The notes beneath the pieces were generated by a model, which saw only the letters and a list, made by a program, of their open reading frames with translations, made no database searches and had not been told where the DNA came from. Made by a program: the position numbers and the translations under genes. DNA of 64,000 bases, taken from contig NZ_NIDE01000002.1 of NCBI RefSeq assembly GCF_002197845.1, positions 806,001 to 870,000 on the forward strand, in the 5' to 3' direction. Shown here in pieces: positions 26,228 to 34,476 of the stretch. Positions within the stretch are counted from its first letter, which is position 1, and each line of letters opens with the position of its first letter. Source of the stretch: Fimbriiglobus ruber (GTDB lineage: Bacteria > Planctomycetota > Planctomycetia > Gemmatales > Gemmataceae).

Positions 26228-26644
26228 ATGATCGTTCGCCAAACTGCACGCCGCCTGCCGGCCCGCACGCGATCCGCGTTCACGCTGCTCGAAGTGCTCG
26301 TCGTCGTGGCCATCCTCGTGATCCTCGCCAGCGTCTCGACGTTTGCCACCGTCAGCTATCTGGAACGGGCCAAGCGGAGCGAGGCCAACCTCAAGATGCA
26401 AAAAGTCGAAACGGCCGCGAAAGCGTTTTACACGCAATACAGTTACTGGCCGTCGTCGCCACAGGATCTGGTTCAGATGGGGCCGGATGGTACCGCCCCG
26501 TTCCTCGAAGGTGGCGCCAGCGCGATTTCCGACCCGTGGGGCGCGCCGTTTACGCTCGCGGAAGAACAAGATTCGACGGGGTCCATCCGCGTAAGAATCT
26601 ATTCGTCTGGCAGCGGAAACCAAATGGCGTGGCCTCTTAGATAA
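26228..26644 (+). CDS. gspG: Type II secretion major pseudopilin GspG-like
   Basis: 138 residues. A basic leader ends before the prepilin peptidase motif SAFTLLEVLVVVAILVILASV, with Glu at mature position 5 and the hydrophobic helix following. A short C-terminal domain carries features of GspG (FYTQYSYWPSSPQDLVQ, SDPWGAPF), which in GspG order the DPWGxP loop near bound calcium. It forms the shaft of the pseudopilus after cleavage and N-methylation by GspO. First gene of the run gspG-H-I-J-K. Confidence 0.9.
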   Translation: MIVRQTARRLPARTRSAFTLLEVLVVVAILVILASVSTFATVSYLERAKRSEANLKMQKVETAAKAFYTQYSYWPSSPQDLVQMGPDGTAPFLEGGASAISDPWGAPFTLAEEQDSTGSIRVRIYSSGSGNQMAWPLR

Positions 26645-26701
26645 CCCCCGTAATAAACCCGTCCCCGCGAGCACGTTCCTCCCGCACCGCACGAGGTTGT
26701 C

Positions 26702-27247
26702 ATGACGATCGCCCGCCGCCCACACCAGGTTCGTCGCGGTTACACGCTGGTCGAGCTGTTGGCCGTGATGGCGATCAGCATCATTCTGGGCGCCGTCTCG
26801 CTCCCGACCCTTCGCGCCTACACCCGGGACAGTAAAGTAAAAGCCGGGGCCGACACCTTCCGCGCCCGGATCGCCGACGCGCGGTCCGCGGCGGTCGGAC
26901 AGGGCCGGGCGTACCGGGTCGCCCTGTCGCCGGACGGGTCGCAGGTCAAGGTCGAGCCGGACGACCTCGACACCGTCGGGACCACGCCCGTCGACACGAA
27001 CGACGCCGACACGCCGGTGATCATTGAGGAAGGGATGCCCGAACACGTGACCGTCGAGCCGGTCGTGGACGACGGCACCCAGCAGGTGACCGACCAGTCC
27101 GGGTGGGTCCGCGTGGCGACGTTCCTACCGGACGGGACGTGCCGCGAAGACCACGCCATCGTTCGTATCCGCGAACCCGGCCAGTCGCCGATCGCGATCC
27201 GCATCCGCGGGCTGACCGGCACCGTGGCCCATGCGACCGGCCAATAG
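26702..27247 (+). CDS. gspH: GspH-like minor pseudopilin
   Basis: 181 residues. The leader ends in RRGYTLVELLAVMAISIILGAVSLP, a class III signal with Glu5. The domain after it (FRARIADARSAAVGQGRAYRVALS) matches the GspH/FimT pattern of a helix followed by beta strands. Probably sits at or near the pseudopilus tip. Lies 57 bases after gspG and 16 before gspI. Confidence 0.82.
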   Translation: MTIARRPHQVRRGYTLVELLAVMAISIILGAVSLPTLRAYTRDSKVKAGADTFRARIADARSAAVGQGRAYRVALSPDGSQVKVEPDDLDTVGTTPVDTNDADTPVIIEEGMPEHVTVEPVVDDGTQQVTDQSGWVRVATFLPDGTCREDHAIVRIREPGQSPIAIRIRGLTGTVAHATGQ

Positions 27248-27263
27248 AACCGGGGGATGACCC

Positions 27264-27767
27264 GTGATCATTTCCGCGCGGTTCGGGCCGGCCCACAGGC
27301 GCCGCCGGCCCGGTCTCTCGCTCCTCGAAGTCCTCCTCGCGCTCACCATTTTCCTCCTCTCCTTGGCTGCGATCGGCGGGTTGGTCGACTACGGGGCCGC
27401 CCGCGGCACCGCCGCCCAGACCCAGGCCATGGGCGTCCGCCTCGCACAGTCCAAGCTCGCCGAGGTCGAAGCCGGCTCCCTGCCGGTGTCGTCCGGCGGC
27501 TCCGGCACGTTCGACGAAGACCCGAACTGGAACTGGTCCGTCGAACCCGGCGACATGGTCGCTACCAACGTCTACTCGGTCACGGTCCGGGCGTGGCGGG
27601 AGATCGGCGGCCAGAAGCACGAGGTGTCGCTGACCCAGATGATCTTCGACCCCACGATGATGGGGAACGCGACCGCCGCCCAGCCCCCGGCAACAAGCAG
27701 TACTGGTACAACCTCGAGCGGGTCGTCGTCCGGGTCCGGCACGACGACCGGCGGGAGTGGGTCATGA
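27264..27767 (+). CDS. gspI: GspI-like minor pseudopilin with Ser/Gly/Thr-rich tail
   Basis: 167 residues from a GTG. The class III signal is RRPGLSLLEVLLALTIFLLSLAAIGGL, followed by the GspI-like segment AQSKLAEVEAG. The domain is short, ending with a Ser/Gly/Thr-rich stretch (SSTGTTSSGSSSGSGTTTGGSGS) that ordinary GspI lacks. GspI forms the tip complex with GspJ and GspK. The stop overlaps the gspJ start (ATGA). Confidence 0.8.
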   Translation: MIISARFGPAHRRRRPGLSLLEVLLALTIFLLSLAAIGGLVDYGAARGTAAQTQAMGVRLAQSKLAEVEAGSLPVSSGGSGTFDEDPNWNWSVEPGDMVATNVYSVTVRAWREIGGQKHEVSLTQMIFDPTMMGNATAAQPPATSSTGTTSSGSSSGSGTTTGGSGS

Positions 27768-28825
27768 TCGCCGCCCGACGCACCCGCCCCGGCCGCACCC
27801 GGCCGGGGTACACGCTTTTGGAGCTGCTGCTCGCCAGCGCGATCGCGCTCGTGGTGCTGGCCGCGGTCTACGCCGCCCTGAACATCACCCTCCTCCGCAT
27901 GGACCGGAGCCGCGACCAGATCGCGACGAGCGACCTGTCCCGCGCGGTGGTCAACCGGATGACGGTCGACCTGACCGCCGTCCTCGGCCCGCTGCCCCCG
28001 AATTCCGGCGGCGCCAACGCCCCGACCAACACCGGCAGCGGCGCATCGGGGTCGTCGTCATCGGGGTCGAGTTCGTCGGGCTCTTCGTCGTCTGGTTCCT
28101 CAGGCTCGTCCGGGTCGTCGGGTTCGAGTTCATCGGGCTCCTCCTCCTCCGGATCATCGGGCTCGTCGGGCTCTTCCTCATCCGGGACGACGACCATGTC
28201 CTCGACCGGGCTGGGCTCGACATCCTCGTCGTCCAGCAGCACGTCGTCCACGACCACGGCCGTCGACCCGGACATGCCGTTCGCGGCCGGGGTCGTCGGC
28301 ACGGACACGCAACTCACGGTGTACGTGAGCCGCGTGCCGACGGCGCTGACGGACCTGGAAGCGTACAATTCGTCGTTGAGCAGCGGCGTCCCCCTGCCGG
28401 CCGACCTGGCCCGGGTGACGTACTACCTGGCGGACGACGGGAGCGGGCTCTGCCGCCAGGAGCGGCCGTGGATCACGGCGGACGGCATCGGGAACATCAC
28501 CGACCCGGACTACACGACCGAGTCGACGGACGTGATCGCCCCGGAAGTGAACAACGTCCTGTTCGAGTATTTCGACGGGATCGACTGGCAGACCGGGTGG
28601 GACGGGACGCAGCTGTCGCCGGACGGGGTCACGCTCGTCGGCCCGCCCCGGGCCATCCGCGTGACGCTCACCATGTCGCTCCGCGGCGGCACGGTCCAGA
28701 AGTCGGTTCAGCACGTATTCCCGGTCCGCGCCGCCATCGGCACGTACACCCCGGCCACGTCCGGTACCGGCACGACGAGCGGCAGCACGACGACGAGTGG
28801 CAGCAGCACGACGGGGGGGATGTGA
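27764..28825 (+). CDS. gspJ: GspJ-like minor pseudopilin with Ser/Gly insert
   Basis: 353 residues, long for GspJ (usually about 200). Class III signal RPGYTLLELLLASAIALVVLAAVYAAL, then the conserved helix. An insert of about 75 residues of Ser/Gly repeats (roughly 85-160) follows, then the GspJ-like C-terminal domain (VTYYLADDGSGLCRQERPW, NVLFEYFDGIDWQ). ATG chosen at the gspI stop overlap; the longer ORF starting at 27257 reads gspI in the wrong frame. The stop overlaps the gspK start by one base. Confidence 0.8.
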   Translation: MIAARRTRPGRTRPGYTLLELLLASAIALVVLAAVYAALNITLLRMDRSRDQIATSDLSRAVVNRMTVDLTAVLGPLPPNSGGANAPTNTGSGASGSSSSGSSSSGSSSSGSSGSSGSSGSSSSGSSSSGSSGSSGSSSSGTTTMSSTGLGSTSSSSSSTSSTTTAVDPDMPFAAGVVGTDTQLTVYVSRVPTALTDLEAYNSSLSSGVPLPADLARVTYYLADDGSGLCRQERPWITADGIGNITDPDYTTESTDVIAPEVNNVLFEYFDGIDWQTGWDGTQLSPDGVTLVGPPRAIRVTLTMSLRGGTVQKSVQHVFPVRAAIGTYTPATSGTGTTSGSTTTSGSSTTGGM

Positions 28826-30666
28826 TGCTCCGGAAAAAATCCCACGCCCGCCCGGTCGCCGGGTCCGCGCTCGCCCGGCTCGCGGGCTCCCGTTTCTCTT
28901 TCAGAGGGAAGCTGCGGACGACCCGCCGCGTCGGCTTCGCGCTGATCGCGGTGCTGATCGTCGTCTCCGTACTCTCCCTCGCCGCCTACCGCTTCGCCGA
29001 GTCGATGACCTCCGAGTACCAGGTCGCGGTGCGGACCACCGAGGCCGCCCAGGCGAAGACGTTCGCCGCCTCGGGCGTCCACTACGTCGCCGGCATGCTG
29101 GCCGACCCGAACACCTTCAACGGCACCCTCGCCGGGAACCCGTACGACAACCAGGGCGTGTTCGCGAACGTCACCGTGTCGACGGACGGCCCCAAGGGGG
29201 GCGGGCGGTTCAGCCTGATCGCGGTCGGGGACACGTTCACCGGGACGGGCGAGAGCCGGTACATGATCCGGTACGGCGTGACCGACGAGGCCGCCAAGAT
29301 CAACGTCAACTCGATGTTGCAGCTCGACCCGACCGGGAACACGCTGTACACCGCGCTGATGACTTTGCCGAATATGACGCCGAACATCGCGGACTCGATC
29401 GTCGATTGGGTGGATTCCGACGAGATTCCGCGTACGAACGGGTCCGAGTCGTCGTATTATCAGGGCCTCTCGCAACCGTACCGCTCCAAGAACGCGCCGC
29501 TGAACAGCCTGGACGAGCTGTTACTCGTCAACGGCGTGACGCCGCAACTGCTGTACGGGAACGACCGCAATCGCAACGGCAAGATGGACACCGGCGAAGC
29601 CGACGGGAACGACTTCGGCCGCGGGTGGTCGGAATTCCTGACCCCCTACGGCCGCGAACTGGACGTGGACATCAACGGGAACCAGCGGATCAACCTGAAC
29701 GACTCCACGACCGACCCGAACACGCAGTCCCAATTGTTGACCCAGGCGCTCGGCCAAGCGATGTCGGACTACATAATGGCCGCCCGGATGTACGGAACGA
29801 CCTCGACCGCTTCGTCGACGACTAGCTCGTCGTCCAGCGGGTCGTCGACGTCCGGCAGTTCTACGACGCAAAGCGGGTCGTCGGGTTCGTCCGGGAATTC
29901 GGGTTCGGGCTCGTCGGGTTCCATGTCCGGCTCGGGCTCGTCCGGGAGTTCAGGTTCGGGCTCCTCCGGGAACTCGGGCTCAAGTGGTTCGTCGAGCGGG
30001 TCCGGGAGTTCGGGCTCGTCCTCGAACACCGTGACCGGCACCGCCGCCAACCTGCGGACCGCGGTCGCGGCCTCGCTGGCGGCCAGCACCCCCCCGACAC
30101 TGTCGAACAAGATCAGCTCGATCGGGTCGCTCTTTAGCACGCAGGTTTCGCTCCCGCAGCCGGCGAACGCGGCGCAAAACGCCCCGACGACGGTCGTCGC
30201 CAGCCCGCTCAACGACCCGACGCAGCTGGCCACCGTGCTGCCGCCCCTGCTCGACGCGACGACCCCGCGGACGACCTACGACATGGTCCCCCGCGTGAAC
30301 GTCAACATGGCCCCGCCGGAAGTCCTGACCGCGCTGCCCGGGCTGACCGCGGCGGACGTCGCCACGATCGTGAACGCCCGCGGGTCGCAGTCCCCGACCG
30401 ACCCGGCGACCACGACCGGGGCCTGGATCTTCACCCAGGCGGGGATCGACCCGAGCAAGTTCGCCGCACTCGAACAATACATCACCGGGAAGACGATGAC
30501 GTACCGCGTCCACTCGGTCGGGTACTTCGCGTCCAACGGCTCGATCGGTAACGGGGGGGCGGTCGCCCGGGTCGAGGCCGTGATCGACACGAACCAGGGC
30601 ACCCCCCGCTTCCTGTACTACCGCGACGTGACCGACTTGGGCCGCGGATTCGACCTCCCGCGTTGA
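28825..30666 (+). CDS. gspK: GspK-like pseudopilin with Ser/Gly insert
   Basis: 613 residues (GspK is usually about 330). After a long basic leader comes GFALIAVLIVVSVLSLAAYRFA; as usual for GspK the +5 Glu is absent. The SAM-like GspK domain follows: YGVTDEAAKINVNSM, IADSIVDWVDSDEIPR, YRSKNAPLNSLDELLLVNGV, and later VPRVNVNMAPPEVLTALPGL. Between the two halves lies a Ser/Gly-rich insert of about 85 residues (around 335-420). GspK caps the pseudopilus tip. ATG at 28825; the upstream part of the larger ORF is gspJ in another frame. Confidence 0.83.
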   Translation: MLRKKSHARPVAGSALARLAGSRFSFRGKLRTTRRVGFALIAVLIVVSVLSLAAYRFAESMTSEYQVAVRTTEAAQAKTFAASGVHYVAGMLADPNTFNGTLAGNPYDNQGVFANVTVSTDGPKGGGRFSLIAVGDTFTGTGESRYMIRYGVTDEAAKINVNSMLQLDPTGNTLYTALMTLPNMTPNIADSIVDWVDSDEIPRTNGSESSYYQGLSQPYRSKNAPLNSLDELLLVNGVTPQLLYGNDRNRNGKMDTGEADGNDFGRGWSEFLTPYGRELDVDINGNQRINLNDSTTDPNTQSQLLTQALGQAMSDYIMAARMYGTTSTASSTTSSSSSGSSTSGSSTTQSGSSGSSGNSGSGSSGSMSGSGSSGSSGSGSSGNSGSSGSSSGSGSSGSSSNTVTGTAANLRTAVAASLAASTPPTLSNKISSIGSLFSTQVSLPQPANAAQNAPTTVVASPLNDPTQLATVLPPLLDATTPRTTYDMVPRVNVNMAPPEVLTALPGLTAADVATIVNARGSQSPTDPATTTGAWIFTQAGIDPSKFAALEQYITGKTMTYRVHSVGYFASNGSIGNGGAVARVEAVIDTNQGTPRFLYYRDVTDLGRGFDLPR

Positions 30667-30673
30667 GTGGATT

Positions 30674-30703
30674 GTGTCGGGCACGCAATAGCGTGCCCGA
30701 CAC
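30674..30703. repeat. Perfect 13-bp-stem hairpin (family B)
   Basis: GTGTCGGGCACGC, AATA loop, GCGTGCCCGACAC, starting 8 bases after the gspK stop. Related to the inverted repeat at 19965-20035. It could act as an RNA stabiliser or attenuator between gspK and the PilM/GspL-like gene; this is inference. Confidence 0.7.
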
Positions 30704-30750
30704 CGGACCGACCGAAGAATACCCAGACTCCTTGCCGGAGAACTCGCACC

Positions 30751-32385
30751 GTGTCTCGTTTCCTGGCCATCGACGCCGACGTCAACGGGCTGGTCGTCAC
30801 GGCCGCGACCCTGAAGGGTCGCACGGTCGTGCTCGAGCACGCCGTCGCGGACGGCGGCGAGGCCCGCCCGCTGTCGCCGGCGTCCGCGCCGGCCCTCGGC
30901 GCCCGCCTGAAGGAGATCCTGAGGCGGGACGGCATTAGGCCGGCCCCGGTCCTCGTCTGCTTCGGCCGCGACCGGATCATCCTGAAGGACGTCCGCCACC
31001 CCCCGACCGCCCCGGTCGAGGAGCCGGCCGTCGTCCGCTTCCAGGCGGTCAAGGACCTGACCGAGTCGCCGGACGACGTGGTCATGGACTACGCCCCGGT
31101 CGACGGCGGGGCTCCGACCGCGGACGGCGAGAAGCGGGCGCTGGCCGTGTTCGTCCGCAAGGAGATGGTCCAGGCGGCCCGCATCCTCTGCGACGCGGCC
31201 GGCCTGAAGCTGGCCGCGGTGTCCCCGCGGCCGTTCGCGGCGGTGGCCGCCGCCCGGTACGAGCTCGCGGCCGGCACCGCCCACCAGCCGCCCGAAGGCG
31301 GGCCCGGGGCGGTGATCGCGGTCGTCTCGCTGTGGGGCACCGGCGGGGAGTTCACCGTCGCCCGCGGGGCGGACGTGGCGCTTTCCCGGACCGTGTCCGC
31401 CCAGTCCCACGAAGACCCCCGCGGGCTCGCCGGGGAACTCAAGCGGAACCTCGCGGCCTACGACGGCCAGAACCCGACGACCCCCGTCCGCGCCTTGTAC
31501 ATCTGCGAGGCGGACGCCCCCGGCGGGTGGGCCGACCACCTCCGGGCTGCCCTCCCGGTCCCCGTTTACACGCTCGACCCGCTGGCCGCCGCCCCGGCCG
31601 CGGCCACCGACGTCCCCGAGGCGGCCCGCGGCCGGTTCGTCGGGCCGATCGGGCTGCTCGCGGGGTGGGCCGCGGCCGACGCCGTCCCGATCAACTTCGC
31701 GGCCCCCCGGCAGCCGCGGCCCGAGAAGGGCCCCGGCCCCCGGCGGGTGATCATGGCGGCCGTCGCCGCCGCCCTCGTCTTCGCCGTCGGCGGGGTGATC
31801 GGGTACCTCGAACTCGACAAGGCCGACCAGGAACTCGCCGCCCTGAAGACCCACAAGGAAGAACTCGACCAGGAACTGCAGTCGCACGAGCTCGACGCCA
31901 AGCGGCTGGCCGCGGCCGACGATTTTTCCGGCCGCGAGATCCCCTGGCTCGACGAGCTGTACGACCTCGCGGACCGCGTCCCGGACGTCAGTAAGCTGTC
32001 CGTGACCGAAATGAACGGCGTGGCCCTGGCCCCGCCCAAGCCGGCCCAAAAGATCCCCGGACAGGCGCCGCCGCCGAAGGAGAAGGTCGGCCCGGTCGCC
32101 GCCCTCTCGCTCACCATGCGGACCGCCGACGACAAGCTCGCCCAGAGAGTCCAGGACGCGTTCACGGCGGACAAGTTTTACGCCAACACGTCGCGAACCA
32201 TCGGCGGCTTAAACGACGCCGCGGCCAAGGGGCAACAGTTCGTGCTCAACACTCAGGTTCTGCACCGTAAGCCGAAGGACTACACCCGGCACCTCGTCCC
32301 GCCCCCGGCGCCCGCCCCGCGGGGCGGGTTCGGCGGCGGCTTCGGTGGGGGGGTCGACGACTTCGAGGGGGGGTTCGGGCCATGA
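30751..32385 (+). CDS. PilM/GspL-like inner-membrane assembly protein
   Basis: 544 residues from a GTG with GGAG 10 bases upstream. The N-terminal ~330 residues have an actin-like layout (FLAIDADVNGLVVTAATLKG start, as in PilM). One transmembrane helix follows (VIMAAVAAALVFAVGGVIGYLEL, about 331-353), then a coiled-coil (ADQELAALKTHKEELDQELQSHE) and a periplasmic PilN/GspL-like domain. It ends in a Gly-rich tail. It would link the ATPase to the periplasmic ring. The stop overlaps the next start (ATGA). The longer ORF start reads through the hairpin and was rejected. Confidence 0.72.
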   Translation: MSRFLAIDADVNGLVVTAATLKGRTVVLEHAVADGGEARPLSPASAPALGARLKEILRRDGIRPAPVLVCFGRDRIILKDVRHPPTAPVEEPAVVRFQAVKDLTESPDDVVMDYAPVDGGAPTADGEKRALAVFVRKEMVQAARILCDAAGLKLAAVSPRPFAAVAAARYELAAGTAHQPPEGGPGAVIAVVSLWGTGGEFTVARGADVALSRTVSAQSHEDPRGLAGELKRNLAAYDGQNPTTPVRALYICEADAPGGWADHLRAALPVPVYTLDPLAAAPAAATDVPEAARGRFVGPIGLLAGWAAADAVPINFAAPRQPRPEKGPGPRRVIMAAVAAALVFAVGGVIGYLELDKADQELAALKTHKEELDQELQSHELDAKRLAAADDFSGREIPWLDELYDLADRVPDVSKLSVTEMNGVALAPPKPAQKIPGQAPPPKEKVGPVAALSLTMRTADDKLAQRVQDAFTADKFYANTSRTIGGLNDAAAKGQQFVLNTQVLHRKPKDYTRHLVPPPAPAPRGGFGGGFGGGVDDFEGGFGP

Positions 32386-33890
32386 CCGTCCGCGAACAAA
32401 AGATGGCGTTCGGGGTCGGGGCCGGCACCGTGTTCCTCCTGGCCGTCGTCCTCGGGTATCTGCTCGTCGTCATGCCGCTCGGCGACCGCGCCCGGTCGGC
32501 CCGCGCGCTGGAAGACGACATCGCCGAGAAGGACGCCAAGCTCCGCGCCTTCCTCAAGGACCGCCCGCGGCTCGAAATCGCGAAGAAACGGAGCCTGCCG
32601 ACCAACACCGACATCGCCCGGCAGGAGTACGACGCGGCCCTCAACCGCGTCCTCCGGGAAGCCAAGGTGCCGCTGACCTCGTCCACCGTCACCCCGAAGG
32701 TGGCCGACGGCAAGGCGACCCCCGAGCTGGCCCCGAAGAAGCCGGCGTATTCCCGGATCGTGTTCGAAATCAAGCTCAAGCCGATCGACATCGGCACCCT
32801 GGTGAACGTGCTGGTCGGGTACTACAAACTCGACCTGCTCCAGCAAATCACCACCTTCAAGGTCAAGCGGAACGAAATCGCGGCGGTGGGTACCGGCGCC
32901 GGCAACCAGCGCCGCGGGCCGATCTTCGACCGCGCGGACCTGGAAGTCACGCTCGTCACCGAGGCGATTATTCTGGACGGCGCGGAGAACCGGAAGTCGC
33001 TCGTGGCGGTCCCGCTCCTGACCGCTGTGACCGGCGGCGGGGCCGGGTACGCGGCCCTGACCCAGACTGCGGGCGTCACCCGCGGGCTGGCCCCGCAGCA
33101 GATCGTCCGCGTCCTCGCCGACCCGAACCGGGATTACGCGGTCCTGGTCCAGAAAGACCCGATCCACGGCCCGCCGGTCGTGCTGTCTACATACACGGCG
33201 CCGAAAGAAGAGAAGGAAGACACCAGTTCCTTCATCCGGCTGACCGGGGCCGGGCGGAACTCGGACGGGAGCGGGTCGGCGTTCATCGCCGACATCGCCA
33301 GCCACCAGGAGTACGAAATCGAGATCAATATTAAGCCGGACGGCAAACTCGATCCCCGGGTGATCAAGTATTACTTCACCTCCAAGAGTGCCCGGAAAAA
33401 GTTGGAAGAGGGGCCGGACCTGGACATTTCGGAAGCCACCTCGCGGACCGCGCGGAAGTTCCGGGTGGTCGGAATCGACGACAACGGCCTCGTTTTGGCC
33501 GAGCGGCTGGACGGCGAGAAGGGGGCATCGTCTCCGGGTCCGGGCGGGGGCAAGGGCGGCGGGAAAGGCGGCGGCCGTGGTCGGGGCGGCGAGTTCCCGA
33601 TTGCCGCCCCGACCACGGCTGTCACCGGGGCGGCGCCCGCGGCAGTCCCGCCCGAGAAGATCTTCCTGTGGAAGCACGGCGAGACGCTCAACAAAGTGGC
33701 CGCGCTGACCCCTTCGGAAGCGACCAAACTGCTGCACAAGATCGTCGGCCCGGCGGCCGCCACGATCCCGCTGCGGGAGGAGGCTCCGATGCCGACCGGG
33801 GTCACCGCCGGCGGCGAACGGGTGGTGCGGGAAGAAGGGCGGGAAGACGCCTCGACCGGCGGCGTGCTGGAAGACGAGGAAAACGAGTAA
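32382..33890 (+). CDS. GspM/PilO-like inner-membrane assembly protein
   Basis: 502 residues. One N-terminal transmembrane helix (FGVGAGTVFLLAVVLGYLLVVMPLG) is followed by a coiled-coil (RALEDDIAEKDAKLRAFLKD) and a periplasmic ferredoxin-like region of PilO/GspM type (about 100-190). The C-terminal half is unusual: beta-rich, with a Gly/Lys-rich patch (GGGKGGGKGGGRGRGG), and much longer than GspM (about 160) or PilO (about 210). Pairs with the upstream PilM/GspL-like protein by gene order and overlap. Last gene of the gspG-M run. Confidence 0.68.
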   Translation: MTVREQKMAFGVGAGTVFLLAVVLGYLLVVMPLGDRARSARALEDDIAEKDAKLRAFLKDRPRLEIAKKRSLPTNTDIARQEYDAALNRVLREAKVPLTSSTVTPKVADGKATPELAPKKPAYSRIVFEIKLKPIDIGTLVNVLVGYYKLDLLQQITTFKVKRNEIAAVGTGAGNQRRGPIFDRADLEVTLVTEAIILDGAENRKSLVAVPLLTAVTGGGAGYAALTQTAGVTRGLAPQQIVRVLADPNRDYAVLVQKDPIHGPPVVLSTYTAPKEEKEDTSSFIRLTGAGRNSDGSGSAFIADIASHQEYEIEINIKPDGKLDPRVIKYYFTSKSARKKLEEGPDLDISEATSRTARKFRVVGIDDNGLVLAERLDGEKGASSPGPGGGKGGGKGGGRGRGGEFPIAAPTTAVTGAAPAAVPPEKIFLWKHGETLNKVAALTPSEATKLLHKIVGPAAATIPLREEAPMPTGVTAGGERVVREEGREDASTGGVLEDEENE

Positions 33891-34476
33891 CGGGGGCGCG
33901 GGTGGCCGTCTACCCGGGGGGCGGCCCGGGGTACGCTTCGCGAACCCCGGGCTGAGTTGTGTAACGCTTTCAGCGTTCCAAACCCGGCGAAGCCGAGTGA
34001 GTGAGTGACGGTGGTCGTGGCGATTTGGGCTTTACGCTGAAAGCGTTGCAGAACAGAGCCCGGGGGTTCGCGAAGCGTACCCCGGGCGGATTTGCCGACC
34101 CCGAATAGACAAATCGCCTCTCCCGGAAACACTGGACACCGATCGTATCCCGCGCCGGCTCAGACCGGACGCCTGGAACAGGTCGCGATGACCCGGCTAG
34201 ACTGAAACAAGGGAACAAGGGGAAGCGGGCGAGCCCGGTACCTTACGTTCCCGCGCCCGTTCCGCCCGACGGCACAAGCTGTCGTGTCTGGGGAAACCCG
34301 GGCAAGCAAGTCGAAACATTAAATCTTTGTCAAGACCAGTCGAGTTGTGTTGCAGCGGTTCGGTCCGCACGCTAAACACGACGCACAAAGTAATGGGGTC
34401 GTCTTCCGGCGGGGGCCGGGGGACGAGGGCGGCGGCTCCGGTCGGGGTTCGCGCCCGAATTCTTTGGGGGAAAATT
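33891..34476. other. Intergenic region before the secretin gene
   Basis: 586 bases. It contains the full family A palindrome and then about 390 bases that presumably hold the secretin promoter. The ribosome-binding site GGGGG is 9-13 bases before the ATG at 34477. Nothing else recognised. Confidence 0.5.
33925..34086. repeat. Dispersed palindromic repeat (family A), full copy
   Basis: Outer arms CCCGGGGTACGCTTCGCGAA... (33925-33953) and ...TTCGCGAAGCGTACCCCGGG (34057-34086) are nearly perfect reverse complements. Inner arms AACGCTTTCAGCGTT and ACGCTGAAAGCGTT also pair. A half copy lies at 7806-7858. Confidence 0.75.

Noticed and set aside
27757-28824. First part of a 969-codon ORF that continues into gspK
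   Set aside because: This part is gspJ in another frame; the pseudopilin signal of GspK begins at 28825.
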